Part shown: positions 27,962-37,684 of the stretch, in pieces | Numbering within the stretch: the first letter of the stretch is position 1 | How the letters are laid out: the number at the start of each line of letters is the position of its first letter | From: an uncultured Bacilli bacterium | GTDB lineage: Bacteria > Bacillota_I > Bacilli_A > RFN20 > CAG-631 | Length of the DNA: 64,000 nucleotides | Direction: 5' to 3' | Assembly (NCBI GenBank): GCA_947627355.1 | Contig: CANQVX010000006.1 | Location: 1-64,000, forward strand | Program-made: the position numbers and the translations under genes | Notes under the pieces: generated by a model | What the model was told of the DNA's origin: nothing | What the model saw: only the letters and a program-made list of their open reading frames with translations | Databases searched by the model: none

Positions 27962-30193
27962 ATGGCAAAAAGAAATTTGATTTTGTTATCTGCCTTTGCA
28001 GCACTAGCTGTTTGTTTAACAGGTTGTGGTGGAGATAAAGGCGGAAATTCAAACAAAGATGGAGTTTTAACTTTTACAGACTCAGAAGTCTATAGACAAA
28101 TTTTACCTGATTACAAAGCTTTATTTGATGATGCTCATAAATCTATGGACAACACCGAAAGATATGTAAAATTTGCTAAAGCAGAAGCGTATTTATTAGA
28201 TCAAGCAGTTATTTTACCTTTTAATACTGAAGGTGGAAGATATGGTCTATCTAGAGTACTTCCATACACTGGTCCATATTCTAGATATGGTTCTGATTCA
28301 AGCAAATATAAAGGTTACAAAATTATTAAAACCAAAAATTATGATTTACTTCCAACTGATAGAAGAAATGAACTAAAACAAGACTGGAAGGCAGCTGTTG
28401 AAAGAGGCTTTGATGCTACAAATACTAAAGAAGCATTCAATGCTGCTGAAAAGGCTAAATTAGATGCATGGGGTTATACAAGTTTCTATACTGATTACAC
28501 TACAATCTTTTCATCTATGCCTACTACACTAGACTATTTAGCTTCTAGTCACGCTCAAGATTCAGATATTACAACAAACTTAGTTGATAATTTATTTGAA
28601 CATGACCGTTTTGGTGATATCGTTCCAGCTTTAGCTTTAAGTAAAGAAGTTGATTCAACTGGAAAAGTTTACACTATTCATTTAAGAGAAGGCGTTAGAT
28701 GGGTTGATAATGCTGGTACAGATAAAGGCGAAGTTGTTGCTGATGACTTTGTAGCTGGTATGCAACACTTATTAGACGCTAAAGGTGGTTCTGAAGATAT
28801 CATGAATAGTATTCTTGTAAATGCTCAAGAATATTCAGATAAGAAAACTACTAACTTTGCAGATGTTGGTATTAAAGCAATTGACGCTCATACATTACAA
28901 ATTTCATTCAATAGAGCACTTCCATATGCTGATTCATTATTCACATTCTCAGTATTTGCTCCATTAAATCGTGATTTCTTCTTAAGTAGAGGCGGAGCGT
29001 TTGGTATCGATGAATTTAGAAGAGCTAAAGCAAAAGCTTCTTATACATTTGGTAATGTTAACGATCCTCAATCAATTCTATACAATGGTGCTTATCGTTT
29101 AACTGAAATCACTGCTGCTCAAGGTATTACATTCAAAAAGAATGAATCATACTGGGATAAAGAAGAAGTCAACTTAAATACAGTAAAATTAATGTATACA
29201 GCTGACCTAGATGCTTCATTATATCTAGATAGCGTTCTTAATGGTGAATATGCTGGTGCTTCATTATCTGATGAAACAAGAGACCAAGCAATTGCAGCCG
29301 GCGTTGAAGATTGCATTTATCAACAAGATACAGCTGCTGGCACATTCATTGGTGCTTTCAACTACAACCGTAAAAATTATGCTTTAGGTACTGGTACTAG
29401 AGCTGCTGTTAAATCTCCAAAATATGATGATAATGTAGCTAAGAACTTAACTAAAGTTGCATTACTTAACAAAAACTTTAGAAAGGCATTCTATTATGCA
29501 ATTAACAAAGGTAGTTACAACAGTTTAGTTTCTGGCGAAAATTTAAAATACACTAACTTAAGAAACATGCTTACAGCTCCTGAATTCGTAAGTCTTCCAG
29601 AAGCATATAACCAAGATGGTTTGAACTATGCTGCTCATACATCTTATGGCGATATCGTTCAAGCTGAACTTGATAAATTATTAGCTGTTGAAAACCAAGC
29701 TCATACAGATTGGAAAGAACTTGATGAAGACAAACACCCAACAGATAAACAATTACTTGAAAAGATTGATGTTTCTGATGGTGTTGATGGTTGGTATCAA
29801 GCAGATCTTGCTAATTACTACTTCAAATTAGCAAAAGAAGAATTGTTAAATGAATGGGCTGATGATTTTGGTGGAAGAGAAAAAATGGAAGCTGCATTCC
29901 CAGTTCAAATCGATGTTGTTTATTTAGCTGAAGATACTCAACCTTTCACAAACTTAGCAACTTCACTTGAAACTGCACTTGGTAAGAGTGCTATTAAAAT
30001 CAATGGTGTTAAAGCTGCTAATGAAGATGACTATCTTGCATCAACTTATATGATTGCAACTGGCGAAGAAGCAAATTATGATTTCTATTGTGGTTCTGGT
30101 TGGATTCCTGATTATGCAGATCCAGCAACATTCTTAGAAACATTAGTTCCAGGTGGTAATGGTTATCTAACCAAGACACTTGGCATGTGGTAA
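27962..30193 (+). CDS. oppA: Oligopeptide ABC transporter substrate-binding lipoprotein, apparently circularly permuted
   Basis: A 743-residue extracytoplasmic binding protein of the SBP_bac_5 family. Signal peptide and lipobox LTGC (Cys 22) are clear. The usual N-terminal start of the mature fold (YTTIFSSMPTTLDYL, then NLVDNLFEHD) only begins near residue 178. Residues about 35-150 instead resemble the family's C-terminal end (ERYVKFAKAEAYLLDQAVI, then LPYTGPYSRYG). The protein stops at DPATFLETLVPGGNGYLTK, where relatives continue for some 100-150 residues. So the C-terminal module seems to have moved to the front. Both joints stay in frame. AGGAGG precedes the ATG. It is the first gene of the opp operon. 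Confidence 0.88.
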   Translation: MAKRNLILLSAFAALAVCLTGCGGDKGGNSNKDGVLTFTDSEVYRQILPDYKALFDDAHKSMDNTERYVKFAKAEAYLLDQAVILPFNTEGGRYGLSRVLPYTGPYSRYGSDSSKYKGYKIIKTKNYDLLPTDRRNELKQDWKAAVERGFDATNTKEAFNAAEKAKLDAWGYTSFYTDYTTIFSSMPTTLDYLASSHAQDSDITTNLVDNLFEHDRFGDIVPALALSKEVDSTGKVYTIHLREGVRWVDNAGTDKGEVVADDFVAGMQHLLDAKGGSEDIMNSILVNAQEYSDKKTTNFADVGIKAIDAHTLQISFNRALPYADSLFTFSVFAPLNRDFFLSRGGAFGIDEFRRAKAKASYTFGNVNDPQSILYNGAYRLTEITAAQGITFKKNESYWDKEEVNLNTVKLMYTADLDASLYLDSVLNGEYAGASLSDETRDQAIAAGVEDCIYQQDTAAGTFIGAFNYNRKNYALGTGTRAAVKSPKYDDNVAKNLTKVALLNKNFRKAFYYAINKGSYNSLVSGENLKYTNLRNMLTAPEFVSLPEAYNQDGLNYAAHTSYGDIVQAELDKLLAVENQAHTDWKELDEDKHPTDKQLLEKIDVSDGVDGWYQADLANYYFKLAKEELLNEWADDFGGREKMEAAFPVQIDVVYLAEDTQPFTNLATSLETALGKSAIKINGVKAANEDDYLASTYMIATGEEANYDFYCGSGWIPDYADPATFLETLVPGGNGYLTKTLGMW

Positions 30194-30214
30194 TATTTAA
30201 AAAAAGTTTGAATT

Positions 30215-30253
30215 AGAGGGTTATAGGAAACCTTCCTACTAACCCTCTTTTTT
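30215..30253 (+). terminator. Terminator or attenuator between oppA and oppB
   Basis: Stem AGAGGGTTA (30215-30223) with TAACCCTCT (30240-30248), an inner TAGGAA/TTCCTA stem, then a T run. Partial readthrough would give more binding protein than permease, a common arrangement. Confidence 0.75.
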
Positions 30254-30281
30254 CTCTGATAAAGGAAGGAGAAAGTAGTAA

Positions 30282-32030
30282 ATGGGGAAATACATACTGA
30301 AACGTATTGGGCGTTCCATTTTATCGCTTATAGCGATTATGATTTTTACTATTATTCTTATTTATTCATTAATGAACAAAGACACATTAGTTGCTAAACA
30401 AGAACAATATCAAAAAACGTCTAATAACGAAAGACTTATGTTTAAGTACCAAGTCTGGGAAGACTATGGTTATATCGAAACTTATGATTATGTAAATTTC
30501 TGTGCTGTTAAATACGATAGAGGAACAGAAGATTTTAATCGTTGTGAAGATATCGAACAAGTATTTGAAAGTAAACAAAAATATTGTGAAATCACGACTA
30601 GCCGTTTAGGTTATAGCGATTGCATGGCAAAAGATCGTGATTATTTAGTTGATAGCGATATTCCTGAAATCAAGGAATTCATCGATAAATATACAAAAGC
30701 GGGTTATACCATCGTTAGAGCTAATCCTGTGCCTCAAGATGTCTACGATGATGCATATAATCCAGGTAACGATGAAAACACAGATAATACCATAAGTGAA
30801 ACAAATGATGGCCCTCGACCTGATGAAGTTCGTTATATGGAACTAAAAGCAGGTGGTGAAGGTAAACTTTTAGCCTACAGAAATAGGTCAACATTTGCGC
30901 GTTTATGGGATTTCTTTAAGAATATATTCTATTTTGATGGACAAAATTATTACAAAAAAATCAATGCTGAAAGAATTAATGAAGGGCTTGCACCAATTGA
31001 TATTACTCCTTCCTTAACATTTGGTAAAGATCCTCATACCGGCACTTTATCTTTAAGATGCGTTGGTTGTAAAAATAAATATTTATTATATTTTGATGGA
31101 AAATTCCCATTTATTCATCAAAATTGGCTTGAATTCAATTTAGGCCGTTCTTATTTTTATCAAAAAGATACCGTTGAAGTTATGACTGATCCTCAAGGTG
31201 ATCCATACGAAGAAGATGTTACATATCCAAATGGTACAACCCAATCTGCTCATAGAATGAATTTCTTTTCATGTCAATTAAACCCTAACGCCATGGAAAG
31301 CGATAAGATTTTATATGATGGCTACTATACAAGTTGTATGGAAGCAAAACAAGGTAAATCCATGATTGGTTATTCATTTATGATTGGTATTTTATCAACC
31401 GTTATTTCTTATTTACTTGGTGTACCTATTGGTATTTTAATGGCTCGTCATAAAGGAAAAGCAGTCGATAAAATCGGTATTTGTTATATTGTCTTTATGA
31501 TGGCTGTTCCATCTCTTGCTTATATCTATATGTTTAGAAGATTAGGCCAAGATATGGGCCTTCCTATCAATTTAAGAGTAACAGCGGATAGTCCAGCGTG
31601 GACTGCATATATTTTACCTATTGTTTCACTAGCACTTCCATCAATTGGTGGTTTAATGTCTTGGATTCGTCGTTATATGATTGACCAAATGAATAGTGAC
31701 TACGTAAAATTTGCTCGAGCAAAAGGATTGAGCGAACTTGAAATCTTCAACCGCCACATCTTTAAAAATGCTGCTATTCCTATTATTCATAACATTCCTG
31801 GAGGATTCTTGGGAGCTTTAACTGGTGCACTTATTACTGAACGTGTATTTGGTGTTCCAGGTGTTGGTAAATTGTTTACTGATGCTATTGAAAAGACCGA
31901 TAATAGTATGTTAGTTGGTTTAACCTTCTTCTATGCTATCTTATCGATGACAGCGTTAATTTTAGGCGATGTTTTAATGGCTATTGTCGATCCTCGTATT
32001 TCATTCTCTGAAAAAGGAGGTCGAAAATAA
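30282..32030 (+). CDS. oppB: Oligopeptide ABC transporter permease OppB with large extracellular insertion
   Basis: A 582-residue permease; typical OppB has about 310. Membrane helix 1 lies at about 9-30 and the remaining helices begin near 362. The approximately 320 residues between them should be outside the cell, and contain many aromatic residues and several cysteines (for example LRCVGCKNKY near 265). The cytoplasmic EAA loop YVKFARAKGLSELEIFNRH near 470 contacts the ATPases. GGAAGGAG precedes the ATG. The stop and the oppC start share TAATG. Confidence 0.9.
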   Translation: MGKYILKRIGRSILSLIAIMIFTIILIYSLMNKDTLVAKQEQYQKTSNNERLMFKYQVWEDYGYIETYDYVNFCAVKYDRGTEDFNRCEDIEQVFESKQKYCEITTSRLGYSDCMAKDRDYLVDSDIPEIKEFIDKYTKAGYTIVRANPVPQDVYDDAYNPGNDENTDNTISETNDGPRPDEVRYMELKAGGEGKLLAYRNRSTFARLWDFFKNIFYFDGQNYYKKINAERINEGLAPIDITPSLTFGKDPHTGTLSLRCVGCKNKYLLYFDGKFPFIHQNWLEFNLGRSYFYQKDTVEVMTDPQGDPYEEDVTYPNGTTQSAHRMNFFSCQLNPNAMESDKILYDGYYTSCMEAKQGKSMIGYSFMIGILSTVISYLLGVPIGILMARHKGKAVDKIGICYIVFMMAVPSLAYIYMFRRLGQDMGLPINLRVTADSPAWTAYILPIVSLALPSIGGLMSWIRRYMIDQMNSDYVKFARAKGLSELEIFNRHIFKNAAIPIIHNIPGGFLGALTGALITERVFGVPGVGKLFTDAIEKTDNSMLVGLTFFYAILSMTALILGDVLMAIVDPRISFSEKGGRK

Positions 32031-33010
32031 TGGAAATTAATAAAGATAATATTCCTCAAGAATTATTTAGACGTGTTGATAACAATTCAATTGATACTGA
32101 AAAAATCACCGCTCCTAGATATTCTTATTGGAAATCAGTGTTTAGAAGTTTCTTTAGAAACCCTGTAAACTATGTTATTTTGGCCTTAGTTGTTGTCATC
32201 TTATTCTTATCATTTGTTTATCCATTTTTTGCTAATTATGATATCGATAGATGGTATTCAAAGAACTTAGCAGAATATGGTAGCGTTGCTCCAGTAGACT
32301 TTTTAACACCAAAACAAGCAATAGCCAAGTTTGGCTTTAAACTTCGTTGGGTGTTTGGTACTGGCAGACTTGGCGAACCTTTATTTGATGCTTTATGGGC
32401 TGGTGCTCAATCATCTCTTGCTTTAGCCTTTGTATGTGCAATTATTAACTTAACTTTAGGCATTATTATTGGTGCTATCTGGGGTTATTCCAAGAGATTT
32501 GATAAAATAATGCAAGAAGTTTATAACGTTATTTCAAACATTCCTTCACTTATGTTTATTACTGTCTTTGTATCCATTGTTGGTACAGGTTTCTGGGCCT
32601 TTGTTGCCGCTATGACAGTTACTGGTTGGATTGGTATTGCCTACTTTATCCGTACTCAAGTTATCATTATTCGTGATAGAGAATATAACTTAGCTTCTAA
32701 ATGTTTAGGTACACCGATTTTAAGAATGGTTACTAAAAATATCTTACCTTTCTTAACATCAGTAATCGTTACTATTACAGCTAGTGAAATTCCATCATAT
32801 ATTTCAACCGAAGTATTCCTATCTTATTTAAAGATTGGTTTAGGTTCGAGAAATTCATTAGGTAAATTAATTAATGAAAATCAACAATACATGAATTACC
32901 ATCCTCATATGTTCTGGATACCGGTAATATTGTCGTCATTAATTACTGTAAGTTTATATATTATAGGTCAAAACTTAGCTGATGCTTCTGACCCTAAGAC
33001 ACATATGTAA
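32030..33010 (+). CDS. oppC: Oligopeptide ABC transporter permease OppC
   Basis: A 326-residue permease of normal length with an N-terminal cytoplasmic segment ending SYWKSVFRSFFRNPVNY, helix 1 at about 50-70, and five more helices. The EAA loop is REYNLASKCLGTPILRM near 215. It pairs with OppB to form the channel. Overlaps oppB by one base, with GGAGG upstream of the ATG. Confidence 0.93.
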   Translation: MEINKDNIPQELFRRVDNNSIDTEKITAPRYSYWKSVFRSFFRNPVNYVILALVVVILFLSFVYPFFANYDIDRWYSKNLAEYGSVAPVDFLTPKQAIAKFGFKLRWVFGTGRLGEPLFDALWAGAQSSLALAFVCAIINLTLGIIIGAIWGYSKRFDKIMQEVYNVISNIPSLMFITVFVSIVGTGFWAFVAAMTVTGWIGIAYFIRTQVIIIRDREYNLASKCLGTPILRMVTKNILPFLTSVIVTITASEIPSYISTEVFLSYLKIGLGSRNSLGKLINENQQYMNYHPHMFWIPVILSSLITVSLYIIGQNLADASDPKTHM

Positions 33011-33024
33011 AGGGGGAAAAGTAG

Positions 33025-35268
33025 ATGAGCGAAGAAAAGAAAGTATTATTATCAATTAATAATCTAGAAGTTAAATTTAATGTCCGTGGTAGACAACTTA
33101 CCGCAATTCGTGATGTTTCATTTGATATTTATGAAAATGAATCAATTGCAATTGTAGGTGAATCTGGTAGTGGTAAATCAGTACTTACTAAGACTTTTAC
33201 TGGTATGCTTGAATCAAATGGTATTATCACAAAAGGAAACATCATTTATCAAGATGACCAACTATCAGCACTTAAAATTAAATTATCAAGATTTGATGTT
33301 ATTCGTTATAATAAATTGGTTGAATTTTTAAATAGAAACGCTAAATACATTGGTGGCAAAGATATCTATTTAAAAATGCAAAAATTGAAAAACGAATTTG
33401 AACAATCAAAGAGACTAACAGATGAAGAATTAGAAACTTATAAAAGAAAAATTGATGATTTAAATTATCAAAGAACTGAATACTATAACAAGAAAATCGT
33501 TGCTCCTAACAAAAGTAAAAAGCAACAATACGAAGAAGATATTAAGAATCTTCAAGTTCAAATCAATGGTTTAAATAAAAAACTATTACAAGCCGAAAAT
33601 AAAGAAGAAATTGAAACTGAAATTGCTTCTTTAAATGCTCAAATTGAAGAACTTAATAGAAAAATTGAAACAGCTTCAACTGAAAACGAAAGAAAACGTT
33701 ATGCTCAAGCAATCAAAGCTTTAGATAACCAAATTAAAGAAATCAAAAAAGAAGAAAAACAAGCTAGAAAAGCTCGTTGTTTAAGTGTTAAACAAAATAA
33801 AGAAGCCATCTTAGAATATAAACAAACTATGGCTAACTTAAATAAAGACTACATTAAAGCCGTTGATAATTATGTAGTAAGCGAAAATGTCCTAAAAAGG
33901 AATAAGGAATTAGCAAAAGAAATCATCTTATCGATTAATCGTTATTCGATTTTAACTCAATTCTTCTACTTACACAGCCTAAAAGATCGTTTTGAAAATG
34001 CTTTTCGTAATAATCTAGAATTCAACGATAAAACATTAGAAAAACTATATGAATTAATTACTTTTAGAGTTTTATATAAAGGTGTTGAAAACGAATATTT
34101 CAATCCATTAGATGAAAAAGAAGCAAAAGAATTAGAAAAAACTAACGAAAAAACTTTAAAAGATGCTAAAAAAGGTGTTTATTATAGTAAAATTGTAAAC
34201 TATGCTAAACAAATCAATGCTAATGAAAAATTTGTTCAATATGTTATTAAAGTTTTACTTGAATCAAATAGATATAGTGATTTAGATAAATTACTAGAAG
34301 AAACAAGTGAAAAACTAATAATTTCTCCTAACAGTATCTTAAAAGGTTATACAATTCTTGATTTAACTAAGATTAAAACTGCTAGTGAATGGCAAAAGAT
34401 TCGTGGTTCAAGAATTGCAATGGTCTTTCAAGATCCTATGACTTCACTAAACCCAATTGTTACAATTGGAAAACAAATCACTGAAGTTATCATTAAACAT
34501 CAAGATTGTAGCATGGCTGAAGCTGAAAAGAGAGCCATTGAATTAATGGATAAGGTCGGTATTCCTGATGCTGCTAAGCGTTTTAAAGAATATCCTTTCC
34601 AATATTCAGGTGGTATGAGACAAAGAATAGTTATTGCTATCGCGCTTGCTTGTCAACCTAAGGTTTTAATTTGTGATGAACCTACAACAGCTCTAGATGT
34701 TACAATTCAAGCTCAAATCATAGAATTAATCAAAAAACTACAAAAAGAATTCCAATTCACAACAATTTATATTACCCATGACCTTGGTGTAGTTGCTAGT
34801 GTTGCTGACCGTGTGGCTGTTTTATATGCTGGTCAAATTGTGGAAGCTGGTTTAGTTCATGAAATTTTCTATGATCCTAGACATCCTTATACTTGGGCTT
34901 TATTATCATCACTACCTCAACTTGCTATCAAGGGCCAAGAATTATTCTCAATTCAAGGTACGCCTCCATCTTTATATAACAAGATTAAAGGTGATGCTTT
35001 TGCTGAAAGAAACCCTTATTGTTTAGCAGTTGATTTAGAATATGAACCACCAAGATTTTATGTAAGTGACACTCACTTTGCTAAAACTTGGCTCTTAGAT
35101 CCACGTGCTCCAAAAATATCAAAACCTTCTCTAATTGAAAACATCCATGAAAAATTAGAACTTGCTCAAACCAAGTTGAATAAGGAGGAATATGCCTATG
35201 TCAGACACAACAAAGAAAGAAGTAATCTTGTCACTACGCAATATAGACATCGAATTTCAAAAAGGTAA
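33025..35268 (+). CDS. oppD: Oligopeptide ABC transporter ATPase OppD with long coiled-coil insertion
   Basis: A 747-residue ATPase; normal OppD has about 340. Walker [10 protein letters not shown] is at about 44-52, but the Q-loop [12 protein letters not shown] comes only near 470. The roughly 365 residues between are rich in Lys, Glu and Gln with heptad-like patterns, predicting coiled coil. Signature YSGGMRQR (about 527), Walker [12 protein letters not shown] (about 550) and the OppD C-terminal region (GTPPSLYNK) are intact, so ATPase function is likely. The last 71 bases overlap oppF. Confidence 0.92.
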   Translation: MSEEKKVLLSINNLEVKFNVRGRQLTAIRDVSFDIYENESIAIVGESGSGKSVLTKTFTGMLESNGIITKGNIIYQDDQLSALKIKLSRFDVIRYNKLVEFLNRNAKYIGGKDIYLKMQKLKNEFEQSKRLTDEELETYKRKIDDLNYQRTEYYNKKIVAPNKSKKQQYEEDIKNLQVQINGLNKKLLQAENKEEIETEIASLNAQIEELNRKIETASTENERKRYAQAIKALDNQIKEIKKEEKQARKARCLSVKQNKEAILEYKQTMANLNKDYIKAVDNYVVSENVLKRNKELAKEIILSINRYSILTQFFYLHSLKDRFENAFRNNLEFNDKTLEKLYELITFRVLYKGVENEYFNPLDEKEAKELEKTNEKTLKDAKKGVYYSKIVNYAKQINANEKFVQYVIKVLLESNRYSDLDKLLEETSEKLIISPNSILKGYTILDLTKIKTASEWQKIRGSRIAMVFQDPMTSLNPIVTIGKQITEVIIKHQDCSMAEAEKRAIELMDKVGIPDAAKRFKEYPFQYSGGMRQRIVIAIALACQPKVLICDEPTTALDVTIQAQIIELIKKLQKEFQFTTIYITHDLGVVASVADRVAVLYAGQIVEAGLVHEIFYDPRHPYTWALLSSLPQLAIKGQELFSIQGTPPSLYNKIKGDAFAERNPYCLAVDLEYEPPRFYVSDTHFAKTWLLDPRAPKISKPSLIENIHEKLELAQTKLNKEEYAYVRHNKERSNLVTTQYRHRISKR

Positions 35269-36145
35269 AAGAGTTTTCAAAGCCGTTAAGAATGTAAGTT
35301 TTGATATTTATAAGGGTGAAACATTTTCATTAGTTGGTGAATCTGGTAGTGGAAAAACAACAATTGGGCGAGCAATTGTTAGAATTAATCCATTAAGTCA
35401 TGGTGAAATCTTATTCAAAGGTAAAAGAATCTCTGGTAAGATTTCTCATAGCGAAGATAGAGACGTTGTTCGTAATATTCAAATGATTTTCCAAGATCCT
35501 GCTGCTTCTTTAAATGAAAGAGCAACTGTTGAATATATCATTAGTGAAGGTTTATATAACTTCCACTTATACAAGAATGAAAAAGATAGAGTAAATAAAA
35601 TCAAACAAGCTCTTTCTGATGTTGGCTTACTTCCAGAACATTTAACTCGTTATCCACATGAGTTTTCTGGTGGTCAAAGACAAAGAATCGGGATTGCTAG
35701 ATCAATCGTTATGGAGCCTGAAATCATCATTGCTGATGAACCTATTTCAGCATTAGATGTATCTATTAGAGCTCAAGTTTTAAACTTATTTAAGAAGTTT
35801 CAAGCTGAACGTGGTTTAACATATTTATTCATTGCTCATGACTTATCAGTTGTTAAATTCATAAGTGATCGTATTGGTGTTATTTATCAAGGAAGAATCG
35901 TAGAAATAGCATCAGCTGAAGAATTATTTGAATATCCATTACATCCATATACTAAATCTTTAATGTCAGCGATCCCTATTCCTGATCCAATTCTTGAAAA
36001 TAATAAAGAATTATATGTATATGATGAATCAATTCATGATTATTCAAATGAAGAACCTAAATTAGTTAATATTGGTCATGACCATTATATTTTAGGTAGC
36101 AAAGAAGAAATAGACGAATATATCGAAGTTAGAAATAAAAAATAG
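35198..36145 (+). CDS. oppF: Oligopeptide ABC transporter ATPase OppF
   Basis: A 315-residue ATPase with Walker [17 protein letters not shown]-loop [14 protein letters not shown], signature [13 protein letters not shown] and Walker [12 protein letters not shown]. Normal length, without the insertion seen in OppD. The ATG at 35198 is chosen because AAGGAGG sits 9 bases upstream; the ATG at 35192 is too close. It begins inside the end of oppD. Confidence 0.93.
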   Translation: MSDTTKKEVILSLRNIDIEFQKGKRVFKAVKNVSFDIYKGETFSLVGESGSGKTTIGRAIVRINPLSHGEILFKGKRISGKISHSEDRDVVRNIQMIFQDPAASLNERATVEYIISEGLYNFHLYKNEKDRVNKIKQALSDVGLLPEHLTRYPHEFSGGQRQRIGIARSIVMEPEIIIADEPISALDVSIRAQVLNLFKKFQAERGLTYLFIAHDLSVVKFISDRIGVIYQGRIVEIASAEELFEYPLHPYTKSLMSAIPIPDPILENNKELYVYDESIHDYSNEEPKLVNIGHDHYILGSKEEIDEYIEVRNKK

Positions 36146-36164
36146 TTGGTTTCAACTATTTTTT
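36137..36164 (+). terminator. Hairpin with T run after oppF
   Basis: AAAAAATAGTTG (36137-36148) pairs with CAACTATTTTTT (36153-36164). It covers the oppF stop and probably lowers expression of the ApbE-like gene that follows by 35 bases. Confidence 0.65.
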
Positions 36165-36180
36165 AGCATGGAGAAAGAAA

Positions 36181-37512
36181 ATGAAAGAAGAAACGATTAC
36201 AATATCAACAAAAAGAAATAGATTGATTGTAAGAATCATTCTTTTTGTCGTTTTTGTTTTAATAGCTGTTATTAGTTTTACTTATGGTATCGTTTCTTGT
36301 TCCAATCAACTTAAAAGACAAAAAGGCTTAACTAAAATTGAAATGGGTGAATTAACTTTAGTCGATAAAACTGTAATAGTTCCTTTTGAAGATGAAATAT
36401 CGTTTTATTATTATATCGATAAAGATAAGAAATTTACAGTTGATGAAAACTATTCAAGAGTTACTAGAGCCTATAATATCATTGGTGGAAGGCTTTATGA
36501 AATGCTTGATACCAATTATGAATATGATGATATTGTAAGTTTATGTTATATCAATAATCACCCTAATCAAGATATTGAAATAGCTAAAGAATTATATGAT
36601 ATTCTAGCTGATGCTTATAATAAAACTAAACAAAGTGAAGGTCATTATAATTTATTTTCTGGAAGACTCAATTTGTTTTGGAAACAAGCATTAAAAAATC
36701 AAAATGCTAATCTAGATCCATTAAGACAAACAAATCGAAAAGAATTGTTAGATAATATTATAAATGCTATTAAAATAAATCCTGATAACTATGATTTAAA
36801 CTTAAAGATAGTTGATAATAAATATTACGTTAATTTCTTTATAAATCAAGAAAACAATAGTTTATATTATGAAAACAAATCATTAGTATCATTAGACTTA
36901 AATGTTTTAAGAGATGCTTATGTTCTAGATAACATGGCAAATTATTTGTTAGAACAAAAGTTTAGTAAGGGTTATTTAACTTCTAGTAGTGGTTGTTATC
37001 TTCATTTAAAAGACTTTTGGCTTAGTGAAGAATATGTAGATGTTAGTATGAATGTTTATACTAAAACTGAAATAAATCAAAAAGTTGCTAGAGATAAATT
37101 AGCCTCCATTAGGATGTATGGACCTGTTAGATATTTCACTTATCAAGATTACTATACAAGCACTAGTGATGGCACCAAATATCAAATAACTGATGAAGAT
37201 AAAGTATATAGAAGACATAATTTTTATGATGCTAGTAGTGGTTATCCTATCAACAACATTCGTTATATCAGGACATTTTCCAATGCTAATGAAACATCGC
37301 TAGTTAGTCTTGGTTATCATACATTATTAGTTAATACAACTTCTGATCCAACTAAATATATAAAAGATAACGATTTAGAAATCTTTTATATAACTGACAA
37401 TAAAAACTATGATGATATGATAGATGACTATTTTAAGATCTATTATCATAAGTTGGCTAACTTATCAATAGTTGAAAAATATTTATCTAAAACAAACGAA
37501 ATAATTGATTAA
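36181..37512 (+). CDS. Divergent ApbE-like membrane-anchored protein
   Basis: A 443-residue protein with one N-terminal membrane helix (about 18-40) and a Cys at 41 that is not in a good lipobox. The order of segments follows ApbE (FAD:protein FMN transferase): YNLFSGRLNLFWKQAL (about 160), LDLNVLRDAYVLDNMANYLL (about 240) and RRHNFYDASSGYPINN (about 343). In true ApbE the middle segment reads close to LGGIAKGYAVD; here the glycines and lysine are lost, so flavin transfer is doubtful. It could be a flavin- or peptide-binding accessory of the opp system. GGAGAAAG precedes the ATG. Confidence 0.6.
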   Translation: MKEETITISTKRNRLIVRIILFVVFVLIAVISFTYGIVSCSNQLKRQKGLTKIEMGELTLVDKTVIVPFEDEISFYYYIDKDKKFTVDENYSRVTRAYNIIGGRLYEMLDTNYEYDDIVSLCYINNHPNQDIEIAKELYDILADAYNKTKQSEGHYNLFSGRLNLFWKQALKNQNANLDPLRQTNRKELLDNIINAIKINPDNYDLNLKIVDNKYYVNFFINQENNSLYYENKSLVSLDLNVLRDAYVLDNMANYLLEQKFSKGYLTSSSGCYLHLKDFWLSEEYVDVSMNVYTKTEINQKVARDKLASIRMYGPVRYFTYQDYYTSTSDGTKYQITDEDKVYRRHNFYDASSGYPINNIRYIRTFSNANETSLVSLGYHTLLVNTTSDPTKYIKDNDLEIFYITDNKNYDDMIDDYFKIYYHKLANLSIVEKYLSKTNEIID

Positions 37513-37517
37513 ATTTT

Positions 37518-37546
37518 AAGTGGTAGTAAAAATACCACTTTTTTAG
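37518..37546 (+). terminator. Terminator of the opp operon
   Basis: Stem AAGTGGTA (37518-37525) with TACCACTT (37533-37540), then a T run. Confidence 0.8.
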
Positions 37547-37584
37547 TAACATCCCACTTAAATGCAATTTTTTATTAATTTTAT

Positions 37585-37621
37585 CCCAAATGTGTAAAGA
37601 AAAATGCCCCAAATGTGTAAA
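37585..37621. repeat. Direct repeat CCCAAATGTGTAAA, two copies
   Basis: The 14-base sequence occurs at 37585-37598 and 37608-37621 (period 23), between two converging operons. Function unknown. Confidence 0.6.
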
Positions 37622-37645
37622 AATTTTTGATTTAAAGAACTAAAA

Positions 37646-37668
37646 AAAAGCAGCTGCGGCTGCTTTTT
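37646..37668 (-). terminator. Terminator of the nine-gene surface operon
   Basis: AGCAGC-TGCG-GCTGCT stem (37649-37664) flanked by A and T runs. On the minus strand it follows the lipoprotein gene that ends at 37685. Confidence 0.75.
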
Positions 37669-37684
37669 AATATTTTAAAATGGA

